Of a stretch of DNA of 64,000 bases, positions 43,711 to 52,617 are shown one piece after another. This DNA is from Aeromonas sobria. GTDB taxonomy: Bacteria; Pseudomonadota; Gammaproteobacteria; Enterobacterales; Aeromonadaceae. Every line of letters begins with the position of its first letter. The stretch's first letter is position 1. The DNA is taken from contig NZ_CDBW01000036.1 of the NCBI RefSeq assembly GCF_000820145.1, forward strand, positions 1-64,000, given 5' to 3'. Position numbers and translations under genes: made by a program. The notes below the pieces were generated by a model. That model was not told the DNA's origin. It made no database searches and worked only from the letters and a program-made list of their open reading frames with translations.

Positions 43711-46299
43711 TCAGACCTCCGGTGAATTGAGGACGAGCGGCAGGGAGATGCGCATGCAGGTGCCGTTGCCATTGGGGCCGGAGAAGGCCCAAATCTTGCC
43801 GCCATGGGCCTCTATCATAGCGCGGGAAATGGCGAGGCCAAGCCCGGTGCCACGGCTGCCGCAATCGCCCACCGGCTGGGTGTAGAAGAGATTGAAGATC
43901 TTCTCCCGATCCGACTCGGCGATACCGACCCCGATATCGATGATGTCGATGATGAGGTCGGGCTCGGCCAGCATCACCTTGAACTCGATGGGGGTGCCAG
44001 CTGGTGAGTAGCGGGAGGCGTTGTCGAGGATATTGACCAGCACCTGCTCGATCAGGGCGCCATGGACATAGAGCTGGGGCACATGCTGATCGAAATGGAC
44101 CAGCAGCTTGTGCTGGCGCCAGGAGGAGTCGAGCCGCTTGCGGGCGCTCTCCACCAGATCCGCCAGATCGACCCAGTCCCGTTTCAGCTGGAAATCGGGG
44201 GAGCCGATGCGGGTCATATCCAGCAGATTCTGCACATAGCTGTGCAGGCGGCGCGCCTCTTCCTGTACCGAGTGGAGCAGTTCGTCGCGGTCTTCGGCGG
44301 GGATCCGGTCACCATATTCCAGCAGGGTACTGCCAGCCCCCATGATGGTCGCCAGCGGGGTTTTCAAATCGTGGGAGACCGAGGAGAGCAGGGCGGCGCG
44401 CATCCGGTCGGTCTCCGCCTGCAACTGGCTGTCGGCCAGCCGCTCGTTGAGGTCGATCCGCGCCAGTGCAGCGCGAATGTCGGTGAGCAGCGCCTGCAGC
44501 TGGTGCTCGGCGGAGGAGGATAGCGGATTGGTCAGCGCTATGCCGATCACCAGATCGTCGCTGAGGTGGTGATACTGCGCCTCGGCGGCATTGAGGGTCG
44601 CGGTGTGGGCCCCGGCGCTCTGTTTCTGGGCCAGACACCAGTCGATGGCCGCCTTGTCGGTCTGCCCCGGTCTGTGCTTCTCGTTGCCGAGCCGGTCGTT
44701 GAACTCCTTGTCGATCACCACGGTCGGCTGGCCGAGCGCCAGCGAAATGGCCTGGGCACCTTGTCTCAAAACTTCCTCCGGACTGCTGGCGGTGGCCAGT
44801 CCCTGACTGAGGGAGAGCAGGGCATTGCCCAGCTGCTGGGTCTCGCGCAGGCCGATCAGCTGCTGCCGCTGGCGGGAGGCGAGCCGTCCCGCCGTCATGC
44901 CGACGATAAGCAGCACGAACAGGGTGAGCAGGTCGCTGTGGTTGGCGACGCTCAGGGAGAAGTAGGGGGCGGTGAACAGCAGATTGTGGGCGATAAAGCC
45001 CAGCACCGCCGCCAGCGTTGCGGGCACCAGACTGGTGGTGAGGGCGGTCGCCAGCACCCCCAGCACGAACAGCAGCGGCAGGGCGGCGGGCGGCAGCCAG
45101 TAGGAGAGCCCCCAGGCGGCAGCCGAGGTGATCCCCATGATGGCCACCGCCAGCAGGCTGTGGTGGATATCCTTCGGGGTCGCGGAGCGCATCCCCACTC
45201 CGGGCTGGTGCTTCCCGGTATCGACCAGGGTGATTTCGAGCCCTTGTGCCTGCTTGAGCAGGTGTTGCACCAGCGAGCGGCGCCACGGCGCCTTGTGGGG
45301 TTTGCCGAGCAGCAGCTGGGAGACCTGCTGCTGCTCGGCGGTTTCCAGCAGGGTGTTGGCGACCGCCGGGCTGGAGAGGGTCAGCACCTTGGCACCGAGG
45401 TGGGAGGCGAGCGCCAGCGCCTGCTCCACATCGGCAGAGCGGCGGCCATTGCTGTCGATATGCACCACCAGCCAGGGAAGTTGGCGGCGCTGGGCAAAGC
45501 GGTGGCCATAGCGCACCAGCGCCGAGCCGTGCTGATCGCCGAGGCAGACCATCAGCTTGCCCCGCAGCGGCAAGGTGCTCTTGCCTGCAGCCTGCCACTG
45601 CAGTTGCAGATCGCCCTCCACATGGCTGGCGGCGGTCTGCATCGCCAGCTCCCGCAATGCGGTGAGGTTGTTGAGGGAGAAGAAGGATTGCAGCGCAGCC
45701 TTGGCCTGATGGGGCACATAGACCTTGCCCTCCTTGAGGCGGCCGAGCAGCTCCTTGGGGGGCAGGTCGATCAGCACCAGACTGTCGGCTTCCAGCAGCA
45801 CCTGATCTGGCAGAGTCTCTTTCACCCTGACCCCGGTCAGCTGCCACACCAGATCGTTGAGACTCTCCAGATGCTGCACGTTGAGGGTGGTGTAGACGTC
45901 GATCCCGGCGTTGAGCAGCTCCTCCACATCCTGCCAGCGCTTCTCATGGCGGCTGCCGGGAGCGTTGCTGTGGGCCAGCTCGTCCACCACGGCGATGGCC
46001 GGTTTGCGGGCGAGCAGGCCGTCGAGATCCATCTCCTCCAGTCGCTGCTGACGGTGCATGTGGATCTTGCGCGGCATGATGGCAAGCTTGTCGAGCAGGG
46101 CCAGCGTCTCCTGACGGCCGTGGGTCTCCACCACGCCGATCAGGATGTCGACCCCCTCCTTGGCCTGCTCCCGCACTGCCTGCAGCATGGCGTAGGTCTT
46201 GCCCACGCCGGGAGCGGCACCGAGAAACACCTTCAGCTTGCCCTTGTGCTCCTGTTCTAGGCTCGCCAGCAGGGCGTCGGCCCTTACCTCATCACGCAT
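43711..46299 (-). CDS. kdpD: Potassium sensor histidine kinase KdpD
   Basis: An 862-residue sensor kinase. The N-terminal KdpD domain has Walker A GAAPGVGKTYAML and THGRQET; a universal-stress-protein-like domain follows (about 250-370). Four close membrane helices lie around 400-490, then a GAF-like part. HisKA is SSVSHDLKTPLATIMGAGSTLLEYGD (His about 645), followed by the ATPase domain with GTGLGLAISR. I place the start at 46299 (MRDEVRAD), seven bases after AGGAG; ATG 46305 is only one base from that site. A duplicated start lies just upstream. Confidence 0.94.
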   Translation of the reverse strand: MRDEVRADALLASLEQEHKGKLKVFLGAAPGVGKTYAMLQAVREQAKEGVDILIGVVETHGRQETLALLDKLAIMPRKIHMHRQQRLEEMDLDGLLARKPAIAVVDELAHSNAPGSRHEKRWQDVEELLNAGIDVYTTLNVQHLESLNDLVWQLTGVRVKETLPDQVLLEADSLVLIDLPPKELLGRLKEGKVYVPHQAKAALQSFFSLNNLTALRELAMQTAASHVEGDLQLQWQAAGKSTLPLRGKLMVCLGDQHGSALVRYGHRFAQRRQLPWLVVHIDSNGRRSADVEQALALASHLGAKVLTLSSPAVANTLLETAEQQQVSQLLLGKPHKAPWRRSLVQHLLKQAQGLEITLVDTGKHQPGVGMRSATPKDIHHSLLAVAIMGITSAAAWGLSYWLPPAALPLLFVLGVLATALTTSLVPATLAAVLGFIAHNLLFTAPYFSLSVANHSDLLTLFVLLIVGMTAGRLASRQRQQLIGLRETQQLGNALLSLSQGLATASSPEEVLRQGAQAISLALGQPTVVIDKEFNDRLGNEKHRPGQTDKAAIDWCLAQKQSAGAHTATLNAAEAQYHHLSDDLVIGIALTNPLSSSAEHQLQALLTDIRAALARIDLNERLADSQLQAETDRMRAALLSSVSHDLKTPLATIMGAGSTLLEYGDRIPAEDRDELLHSVQEEARRLHSYVQNLLDMTRIGSPDFQLKRDWVDLADLVESARKRLDSSWRQHKLLVHFDQHVPQLYVHGALIEQVLVNILDNASRYSPAGTPIEFKVMLAEPDLIIDIIDIGVGIAESDREKIFNLFYTQPVGDCGSRGTGLGLAISRAMIEAHGGKIWAFSGPNGNGTCMRISLPLVLNSPEV

Positions 46300-46357
46300 C
46301 CCCATGCTCCTGCATCAGACTCGCCAGCAGGGCGTCGGCGCTTGCTACATCAGCCAT
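46242..46357 (-). repeat. 58-bp tandem duplication at the kdpD start
   Basis: The 5' end of kdpD is repeated directly upstream with an offset of 58 bases. CTCGCCAGCAGGGCGTCGGC is exact at 46262-46281 and 46320-46339. The flanks are similar but diverged. Confidence 0.92.
46292..46357 (-). CDS. 21-residue leader micro-ORF from a duplicated kdpD start
   Basis: It reads MADVASADALLASLMQEHGDA, like KdpD residues MRDEVRADALLASLEQEHKG but out of frame with kdpD. It has AGGGA seven bases before its ATG. The AGGAG of kdpD lies inside it, and its stop overlaps the kdpD start region (ATGCGTGATGA). This suggests coupled translation. Confidence 0.5.
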   Translation of the reverse strand: MADVASADALLASLMQEHGDA

Positions 46358-46417
46358 TGTTATCCCTATCGAGCCAACCGCCCGTTTCGAAAATCGAGGT
46401 CATCACCAAACCGTAAT

Positions 46418-46440
46418 GGGCGCCATCAGGCGCCCTTTTT
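46418..46440. terminator. Hairpin overlapping the kdpC stop codon
   Basis: GGGCGCC-ATCA-GGCGCCC (46418-46435) is followed by TTTTT on the plus strand. On the minus strand it lacks a T-run. It may weakly separate kdpC from kdpD rather than stop transcription fully. Confidence 0.55.
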
Positions 46441-46953
46441 ATGATCCAGTTGCAGATTCAGCTGGAGAATGTTGACCACCTGCGGGCCAAGGATACCAGC
46501 TTGTGTGGCCGACTTGACCTGCTCCGTCAGTTGGGCGGGATCCAGTCCACGTTCTTTGGCGACGCGGTCGACCTGAGCCAGCACCGCATCCAACGGCAGG
46601 TGGGGATCGAGGCCGGAGGCGGAGCGGGTCAGCATGGCGGGGGAGCTGGTTTCAGGCTGTGCCTTGGCGGCCTGTTCGGCAAACTCGGCCCGCAGTGGTG
46701 AACTCATCCCCAGATTGCTGGCGCTGCCGCCAATGGTGTTGAAGTCGCTGGCGGAGGGGCGGGGATGGAAGTAGTCAGCCCGCTCGAATTTCTGCCCCAG
46801 CAGGGCGCTACCGATCAGTTGCTGCTTGCTGTCGGTCAGCTGGCTGCCGTTGGCCTGCCAGGGGAACAGCAGTTGGGCCAGCCCGGTGACCGCCAGCGGA
46901 TAACCCACGCCCAGCAGCAGGGTCAGGGTCAACAGGGTTCTGATTGCTATCAT
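46426..46953 (-). CDS. kdpC: K+-transporting ATPase subunit KdpC
   Basis: A 175-residue subunit with one N-terminal membrane helix (about 5-28) and a periplasmic domain. FHPRPSAS, SNLGMSSP and SGLDPHLP are conserved KdpC motifs. It stabilises the KdpFABC complex and raises K+ affinity. It lies 62 bases after kdpB. Confidence 0.96.
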   Translation of the reverse strand: MIAIRTLLTLTLLLGVGYPLAVTGLAQLLFPWQANGSQLTDSKQQLIGSALLGQKFERADYFHPRPSASDFNTIGGSASNLGMSSPLRAEFAEQAAKAQPETSSPAMLTRSASGLDPHLPLDAVLAQVDRVAKERGLDPAQLTEQVKSATQAGILGPQVVNILQLNLQLDHKKGA

Positions 46954-47015
46954 GATTCTCTTGCTCCAAAAGGATGGCTGGGGATGCGGGTCTGCCCCGC
47001 ATCCCGGTTATGTCG

Positions 47016-49073
47016 TTACACCAGACCCAGGCCGGTAATGACCAGATCGATCAGCTTGATGCCAATGAAAGGCACCAGCAGACCACCGACCCCGTAGATC
47101 AACAGGTTGCGGCGCAGCAGACTGGCGGCCGAGCCTTTCAGGTCGACACCACGCAGTGCCAGCGGCACCAGCGCCACAATGATCAGGGCGTTGAAGATGA
47201 TGGCCGACAGGATGGCGCTCTGCGGGCTGCCCAGCTGCATCAGGTTCAGTACCCCCAGCTGCGGGTAGGCGGCGATGAACAGGGCTGGCAGGATGGCAAA
47301 GTACTTGGCCACGTCGTTGGCGATGGAGAAGGTGGTCAGGGCGCCACGGGTCACCAGCAGCTGTTTGCCGACCAGCACCACGTCCAGCAGCTTGGTGGGG
47401 TTTGAGTCGAGATCCACCAGATTGCCCGCCTCCTTGGCGGCCTGGGTACCCTCGTTCATGGCCAACCCCACGTCAGCCTGCGCCAGCGCGGGCGCGTCGT
47501 TGGCGCCGTCACCGCACATGGCGACCAGACGGCCATCGGCCTGCTCCTGCCGGATATAGGCGAGCTTCTTCTCCGGCGTCGCTTCGGCGATGAAGTCATC
47601 CACCCCGGCTTCGGCGGCGATGGCGGCGGCGGTTTTCGGGTTGTCACCGGTGATCATCACGGTACGGATCCCCATATGGCGCAGGATCTGGAAGCGAGCC
47701 TTGATACCGGGCTTGATGATGTCCTTGAGGTAGACCACCCCCAGCAGTTTCTCCTGAGTGCAGACCAGCAGCGGAGTCCCACCCTGACGGGCGATGCTGT
47801 CGACTGACTTGAGCACCAGCTCAGGCACCGCCTTGCGGTCGAGGGAGAGGTAGTTGAGTACCGCATCCACCGCACCCTTGCGATATTGATGACCGTTGCG
47901 ATCCAGTCCGCTCAGCCGGGTTTCGGCGCTGAAGGGGATCACCTTGTCGCTCTCCAGCTGGCTCGGCTTGGCCATGCTCTTGCTGGCCAGAGTCAGGATG
48001 GATTTGCCCTCTGGGGTGTTGTCACCCAGCGAGGCCAGCATGGCGGCTTGTGCCAGCAGGGCGGGGTCGACGCCGGGTGCCGGGATCAGCTCATCCGCCA
48101 TCCGGTTGCCGAAGGTGATGGTGCCGGTCTTGTCCAGCAGCAGGGTGCGCACGTCACCGGCCGCTTCTACGGCACGGCCAGACTTGGCGATGACGTTCAG
48201 CTTCACCAGTCGATCCATACCGGCAATGCCGATGGCGGAGAGCAGACCGCCGATGGTGGTCGGGATCAGGGTGATGAAGAGGGCGATCAGGTAGAGGCGC
48301 GGCACCTGGGTGCCGTTGTAGTCGAGGAACCAGGGCAGGGTCGCGACTACCAGCAGGAAGATCAGGGTTAGTCCCACCAGCAGGGCGTCGAGCGCCATCT
48401 CGTTGGGGGTCTTCTGACGTTTGGCCCCTTCCACCAGTGCGATCATCCGGTCCAGCGTGCTCTCGCCCGGATTGTTGCTGACGCGCACCCAGATCTCGTC
48501 GGAGACCACTGTGGTGTTGCCGGTCACGCCGCTGCGGTCGGTACCCGACTCGCGAATGACGGGAGCGGATTCACCGGTGATGGCGGCCTCGTTGACCGAG
48601 GCGATCCCTGCTACCACTTCACCATCTGCCGGGATCATCTCGCCGCTGCGTACCAGCACCAGATCACCCTTCATCAGGCTGGTGGCAGCTACCCACTCGC
48701 CCTGACCATCTTTGGTATCTGTCACCCGACGGGCCTTGAGCTGGCTCATGCCCTCTTTCAGGCTGTCAGCTCTCGCCTTGCCGCGCCCCTCGGCCAGCGT
48801 TTCTGCGAAGTTGGCAAACCAGAGGGTGAGCCAGAGCCAGGCAGTCAGCTGCCAGGCCAGCGAGGGGGCGACGCCGGAGAGCGGCTGCCCCAGCAGAGAC
48901 TCCACGGTGGCCATCACGGCAGCCAGCCAGAGGGTGAACAGTATGGGGCTGCCAAACAGCGCCTTGGGATTGAAGCGATAGAGGGCCTCAACCATGGCCT
49001 GGATGATCTGTGATTTCTGTTTCTTGCCCTTCACCTGCATGGTGTCGGAACTCATTGCAGTGGACTTGCTCAT
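47016..49073 (-). CDS. kdpB: K+-transporting P-type ATPase catalytic subunit KdpB
   Basis: A 685-residue P-type ATPase. TGES (about 160) is the actuator loop, [10 protein letters not shown] (Asp about 310) is the phosphorylation site, and [10 protein letters not shown] and [19 protein letters not shown] form the hinge. It drives high-affinity K+ uptake through KdpA. Length equals the family. GGAG of its ribosome site lies in the micro-ORF before it. Confidence 0.98.
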   Translation of the reverse strand: MSKSTAMSSDTMQVKGKKQKSQIIQAMVEALYRFNPKALFGSPILFTLWLAAVMATVESLLGQPLSGVAPSLAWQLTAWLWLTLWFANFAETLAEGRGKARADSLKEGMSQLKARRVTDTKDGQGEWVAATSLMKGDLVLVRSGEMIPADGEVVAGIASVNEAAITGESAPVIRESGTDRSGVTGNTTVVSDEIWVRVSNNPGESTLDRMIALVEGAKRQKTPNEMALDALLVGLTLIFLLVVATLPWFLDYNGTQVPRLYLIALFITLIPTTIGGLLSAIGIAGMDRLVKLNVIAKSGRAVEAAGDVRTLLLDKTGTITFGNRMADELIPAPGVDPALLAQAAMLASLGDNTPEGKSILTLASKSMAKPSQLESDKVIPFSAETRLSGLDRNGHQYRKGAVDAVLNYLSLDRKAVPELVLKSVDSIARQGGTPLLVCTQEKLLGVVYLKDIIKPGIKARFQILRHMGIRTVMITGDNPKTAAAIAAEAGVDDFIAEATPEKKLAYIRQEQADGRLVAMCGDGANDAPALAQADVGLAMNEGTQAAKEAGNLVDLDSNPTKLLDVVLVGKQLLVTRGALTTFSIANDVAKYFAILPALFIAAYPQLGVLNLMQLGSPQSAILSAIIFNALIIVALVPLALRGVDLKGSAASLLRRNLLIYGVGGLLVPFIGIKLIDLVITGLGLV

Positions 49074-49142
49074 TTAGAAAGCTCCCAGCATCAGATAGTT
49101 GGCCATTGGCATCCGGATGGTGATCGACAGGGTCAGGTTCAT
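49074..49142 (-). CDS. 22-residue micro-ORF filling the kdpA-kdpB junction
   Basis: It reads MNLTLSITIRMPMANYLMLGAF. Its ATG shares a base with the kdpA stop (TGATG), and its TAA directly abuts the kdpB ATG. The last twelve codons resemble the end of kdpA (PVAEHLSLIGGAF against PMANYLMLGAF; about 28 of 36 aligned bases with two codon gaps), which suggests a duplicated kdpA tail. It is hydrophobic and may be a small membrane peptide or only a coupling device. Confidence 0.5.
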   Translation of the reverse strand: MNLTLSITIRMPMANYLMLGAF

Positions 49143-50836
49143 CAGAACGCCCCTCCGATCAGGCTCAGATGTTCGGCCACTGGGCCCAGTGCCAGCACCG
49201 GCAGGAAGGAGAGACCACCTATCAGCAGGACGGTGATGATCAGCAGGGTAATGAACAGCGGGCCGCTGATGGGGAAGTCCCCTTCGCTCGTCTCCTGACG
49301 TGGCGCGCGGGCCAGCTGACCGGCAATGGCCAGTACCGGAATGATGTAGCCGAAGCGACCGAGCAGCATGGCCAGACCGATGGCGATGCACTGCCAGTTG
49401 TCACCGGCGGCAAAGCCGGCGAAGGCGGAGCCGTTGTTGCCGGCAGCCGAGGCGTAGGCATAGATGAGGCGTGACAGGCCGTGCGGGCCATCATGGCCGA
49501 TGATGGTGCTGGCATCTGGCATCAACAGAGTGATACCTCCGATCACCAAAACACCCACCGGCATCACCAGCATGCTGGCGACCACCCACTTCATCTCGGT
49601 GATGCCGAGGCGTTTGCCCAGATAGGTCGGGGTACGCCCCACCATCAGGCCGCACAGGAACACGGTCAGCAGCACGAACAGCATCATGCCGTAGATACCG
49701 GCACCCACGCCGCCGAACACCACTTCACCCAGCAGCATGTTGATCATGGCGACCATACCGGCGAGGGGGGCAAAGCTGTCGTGCATGGCGTTGACCGAAC
49801 CGTTGGAGGCGGCGGTGGTCGCCACTTCCCAGATGCTGGAGAGCACAGGGCCGAAGCGGCTCTCCTTGCCTTCCCAGTTGCCTGCCATATTGCTGGCGTC
49901 AGTGGTGAGGTGGGCGAGGGCCGGATCCAGTTTCATCTCCTGAGTGATGGAGACTAAGAGCCCCAGCACCAGCATGAGGGTCATGGCGCCGAGAATGGCA
50001 CGGCTGTGGGCCATGTCTTTCACGTAGCGGCCCAGCGTAAAGACCATGGCGGCGGCGATGGTGAGCAGAGTGACCATCTCCAGCCAGTTGGAGAGGGCGG
50101 TCGGGTTCTCGAACGGGTGGGCCGAGTTGATGCCGAAGAAGCCGCCGCCGTTGGAGCCGAGCTGCTTGATGGCGATCTGCGAGGCCGCCGGGCCGAGCGG
50201 CAGCAGCTGCTCCTGACCTTCCAAACCGTGGAACGGCAGATAGGCGGAGAGGCTTTGCGGCACCCCTTGCCACACCAGCACCAGCGCCATGATCAGCGCG
50301 ATTGGCAGCAGCACGTAGAGGCAGAAACGCACCAGATCCTGCCAGAAGTTGCCAAGGTTGATGGTCTGCTGGCGGGCGATACCGCGGAACAGCGCGACTG
50401 CAACGGCGGCGCCCGTCCCTGCGGAGACGAAGTTCTGGGTGGTCAGGCCCACCATCTGGCTGAAGTAGGAGAGGCTGGCCTCACCGGAATAGGCTTGCCA
50501 GTTAGTGTTGGTCATAAAGCTGACCGCGGTGTTGAAGGCGAGTTGCCAGCTCAGACCCGGCAGTTGTTGCGGGTTGAGGGGCAGCAACCCCTGCGCCATC
50601 AGGATCAGGAACAGCAGGCCGAAACCGGCGCCGTTGAAGGCCAGCAGGCTGAGGGTGTAGGACTTCCAGTCCTGCTCCCGACCATCGGTGCCGCAGCAAG
50701 CCAGAGTGGCGCGCTCGACCGGTGCCAGCCAGCGGGTTTTGCCTTCAAATACCCAGTAGATGTAGTTGCCCAGCAGCGGTGCCGGCAGCAGAACCAGCAG
50801 CACGAAAGCCACCGGATAGATTACTTCTTGCCACAT
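49142..50836 (-). CDS. kdpA: K+-transporting ATPase channel subunit KdpA
   Basis: A 564-residue membrane channel subunit related to K+ channels, with about ten helices. Selectivity-filter-like segments FMTNTNWQAYSGE, LGSNGGGFFGINSAHPFENP and AAGNNGSAFAGF are present. AGGAAA lies seven bases before the start. It binds K+ and passes it to KdpB. Confidence 0.98.
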   Translation of the reverse strand: MWQEVIYPVAFVLLVLLPAPLLGNYIYWVFEGKTRWLAPVERATLACCGTDGREQDWKSYTLSLLAFNGAGFGLLFLILMAQGLLPLNPQQLPGLSWQLAFNTAVSFMTNTNWQAYSGEASLSYFSQMVGLTTQNFVSAGTGAAVAVALFRGIARQQTINLGNFWQDLVRFCLYVLLPIALIMALVLVWQGVPQSLSAYLPFHGLEGQEQLLPLGPAASQIAIKQLGSNGGGFFGINSAHPFENPTALSNWLEMVTLLTIAAAMVFTLGRYVKDMAHSRAILGAMTLMLVLGLLVSITQEMKLDPALAHLTTDASNMAGNWEGKESRFGPVLSSIWEVATTAASNGSVNAMHDSFAPLAGMVAMINMLLGEVVFGGVGAGIYGMMLFVLLTVFLCGLMVGRTPTYLGKRLGITEMKWVVASMLVMPVGVLVIGGITLLMPDASTIIGHDGPHGLSRLIYAYASAAGNNGSAFAGFAAGDNWQCIAIGLAMLLGRFGYIIPVLAIAGQLARAPRQETSEGDFPISGPLFITLLIITVLLIGGLSFLPVLALGPVAEHLSLIGGAF

Positions 50837-50846
50837 ATCGGTTTCC

Positions 50847-50924
50847 TCACTCGTGACTGCGCGTGAGTGCGCGCAGCAGATAGACCATTAAGGCGAGGAC
50901 GAGCAGCAGATATAGCCAATTCAT
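50847..50924 (-). CDS. kdpF: KdpF small subunit
   Basis: A 25-residue single-helix peptide, MNWLYLLLVLALMVYLLRAL then TRSHE. GGAG lies five bases before the ATG, and the stop is ten bases before kdpA. Size, hydrophobicity and position match KdpF, which stabilises the complex in E. coli. Confidence 0.88.
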   Translation of the reverse strand: MNWLYLLLVLALMVYLLRALTRSHE

Positions 50925-51004
50925 ATCGACTCCATTGAGATAATTTGCGCCGAGAGTCGATGTAAATCCCTATCGACCTCGTTGGTGTAATTGACGTTGA
51001 AAGG

Positions 51005-51067
51005 GTATGTAAAACAGGCGTAAAGGCGCCATAAAGCGCCATGTGGCAGGCGTAAAATCGGCGTAAA
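51005..51067 (-). promoter_or_regulatory. Probable KdpE binding region upstream of kdpF
   Basis: Three copies of GGCGTAAA (51017-51024, 51049-51056, 51060-51067; TTTACGCC on the kdp strand) lie about one and three helical turns apart. TTTTACATAC is next to them. This sits 80-145 bases before kdpF, as expected for KdpE sites. I did not find a convincing -10/-35 pair. Confidence 0.5.
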
Positions 51068-51105
51068 GAACGGCGGTTTTGCGAGATAAATGGCGAGGAG
51101 GGATC

Positions 51106-51130
51106 AAAAAACCCGGCCTGAGCCGGGTTT
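51106..51130 (-). terminator. Terminator of gor
   Basis: AAACCCGGC (51109-51117) pairs with GCCGGGTTT (51122-51130). On the minus strand six T residues follow. It lies about 60 bases after the gor stop. Confidence 0.88.
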
Positions 51131-51191
51131 GGGTGAAGGGTTACATCGTTGTCGAAGCTGGTTGCTCGTGACAGGCCAACTTCATCCGCCC

Positions 51192-52541
51192 TTAGCGCAT
51201 TGTCACGAACTCTTCGGCACTGGTCGGATGGATAGCAACGCAGTTGTCGAAGTCTGCCTTGGTGGCGCCCATCTTCATGGCGACGCCGAAGCCCTGCAGG
51301 ATTTCGTCCATCGCAAAGCCTATACCGTGCAGACCGACTACCTTCTCTTCCGGGCCGACACAGACCAGCTTCATCCGGGTGGGTTGGCGATGCTGGGTCA
51401 GCGCCGAGTACATGGCGGTGAACTGGCTGCTGTAGACCTTCACCTGATCTTCACCGTATTCGGCGATGGCTTCCGGTTCGGTCAGGCCGATGGTGCCGAT
51501 GGGCGGGTGGCTGAACACCACGGTCGGCACCAGATCGTAGTTGAGGTGCTCGTTCGGCTTGTTGTTGAACAGCCGCTCACTGAGGCGACGGCCCGCAGCA
51601 ACGGCTACCGGGGTGAGCTGGATGCGACCTGTGTTGTCACCCACCGCATAGATGTTGGCGACGGCGGTGTTCTGAAACTTGTCGGTCGGGATAAAGCCCT
51701 TCTCGTCCAGCGCTATGCCTGCGGCAGCCAGATTGAGGTTGTCGGTGGCAGGTGCGCGGCCGATGGCCCAGATCAGGCAGTCGACGGTGAGGTGGCGACC
51801 ATCTTCCAGCTGCAGGGTCAGGCTGTTGTCGGCGTTCTTGAGCACGGCTTTGGGAATGGCGTGGGTGTGCAGCTTGGGCCCTTCATGCGCCATGATTTCG
51901 ACCAGTGTCTCATGGATCATGGGGTCGAAGTTGCGCAGCGGGGCGTGCTTGCGTACCACCAGATGGGTCTCGGAGCCCAGCGCCTGCATCACGCCCGCGA
52001 TCTCGACTGCGATGTAGCCCGCACCCACCACGGCAACCCGCTTGGGTTGGCTTTGCAGGTCAAAGAAACCGTCAGAGTCGATACCCAGCTCGGCACCCGG
52101 GATCGCCGGAATTTCCGGGCGGCCACCGGTAGCGATCAGAATGTGATCGGCGGTGTAGTGCTCGCCATTGACCTCGATGGTGTTGCTGCTGACGAAGCGG
52201 GCGAAGCCCTTGATCACCGTAATCTGGTTCTTGCCCAGCACGTTCTGATAGGACTGGTGAATGCGGCCGATGTAGGCCTGGCGGGACTCGACCAGCTTGG
52301 CCCAGTTGAAGTGGTTGAGGGTGGTGTCAAAGCCGTAGTCGGCGCCATATTTCAGGGCATCGGCGATTTGGCCGGCATACCACATGGCCTTCTTCGGTAC
52401 GCAGCCGACGTTGACGCAGGTTCCACCCAACTCTTTGGCTTCAATCAGGGCAACTTTTTTACCGTACATGGCAGCTCGGTTGGCAGAGGCGATACCGCCG
52501 CTGCCGCCGCCGATGGCGATATAGTCAAAATGCTGTGCCAT
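51192..52541 (-). CDS. gor: Glutathione-disulfide reductase
   Basis: A 449-residue FAD enzyme reducing glutathione disulfide with NADPH. The FAD motif is [15 protein letters not shown], the redox disulfide is in [13 protein letters not shown], and the NADP fold is [13 protein letters not shown] with the Arg-containing VRKHAPLR for NADPH. The C-terminal [12 protein letters not shown] carries the catalytic His. Length matches E. coli (450). Confidence 0.98.
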   Translation of the reverse strand: MAQHFDYIAIGGGSGGIASANRAAMYGKKVALIEAKELGGTCVNVGCVPKKAMWYAGQIADALKYGADYGFDTTLNHFNWAKLVESRQAYIGRIHQSYQNVLGKNQITVIKGFARFVSSNTIEVNGEHYTADHILIATGGRPEIPAIPGAELGIDSDGFFDLQSQPKRVAVVGAGYIAVEIAGVMQALGSETHLVVRKHAPLRNFDPMIHETLVEIMAHEGPKLHTHAIPKAVLKNADNSLTLQLEDGRHLTVDCLIWAIGRAPATDNLNLAAAGIALDEKGFIPTDKFQNTAVANIYAVGDNTGRIQLTPVAVAAGRRLSERLFNNKPNEHLNYDLVPTVVFSHPPIGTIGLTEPEAIAEYGEDQVKVYSSQFTAMYSALTQHRQPTRMKLVCVGPEEKVVGLHGIGFAMDEILQGFGVAMKMGATKADFDNCVAIHPTSAEEFVTMR

Positions 52542-52594
52542 TGCGAGGTTCTCCGCTCATTAAGAATGCAATCACAGCATGATGGGGATAAAGC

Positions 52595-52616
52595 CGCTGG
52601 CTCACAAGAGCCAGCG
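52595..52616 (-). terminator. Hairpin after the histidine kinase gene
   Basis: CGCTGGCT (52595-52602) pairs with AGCCAGCG (52609-52616), loop CACAAG, one base past the stop. The T-run on the minus strand is weak, so it is a likely but not strong terminator. Confidence 0.6.
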
Positions 52617-52617
52617 T

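Noticed and set aside
44566-46260. 564-codon open frame opposite kdpD
   Set aside because: Antisense shadow of kdpD, low-complexity Gln/His/Gly composition.
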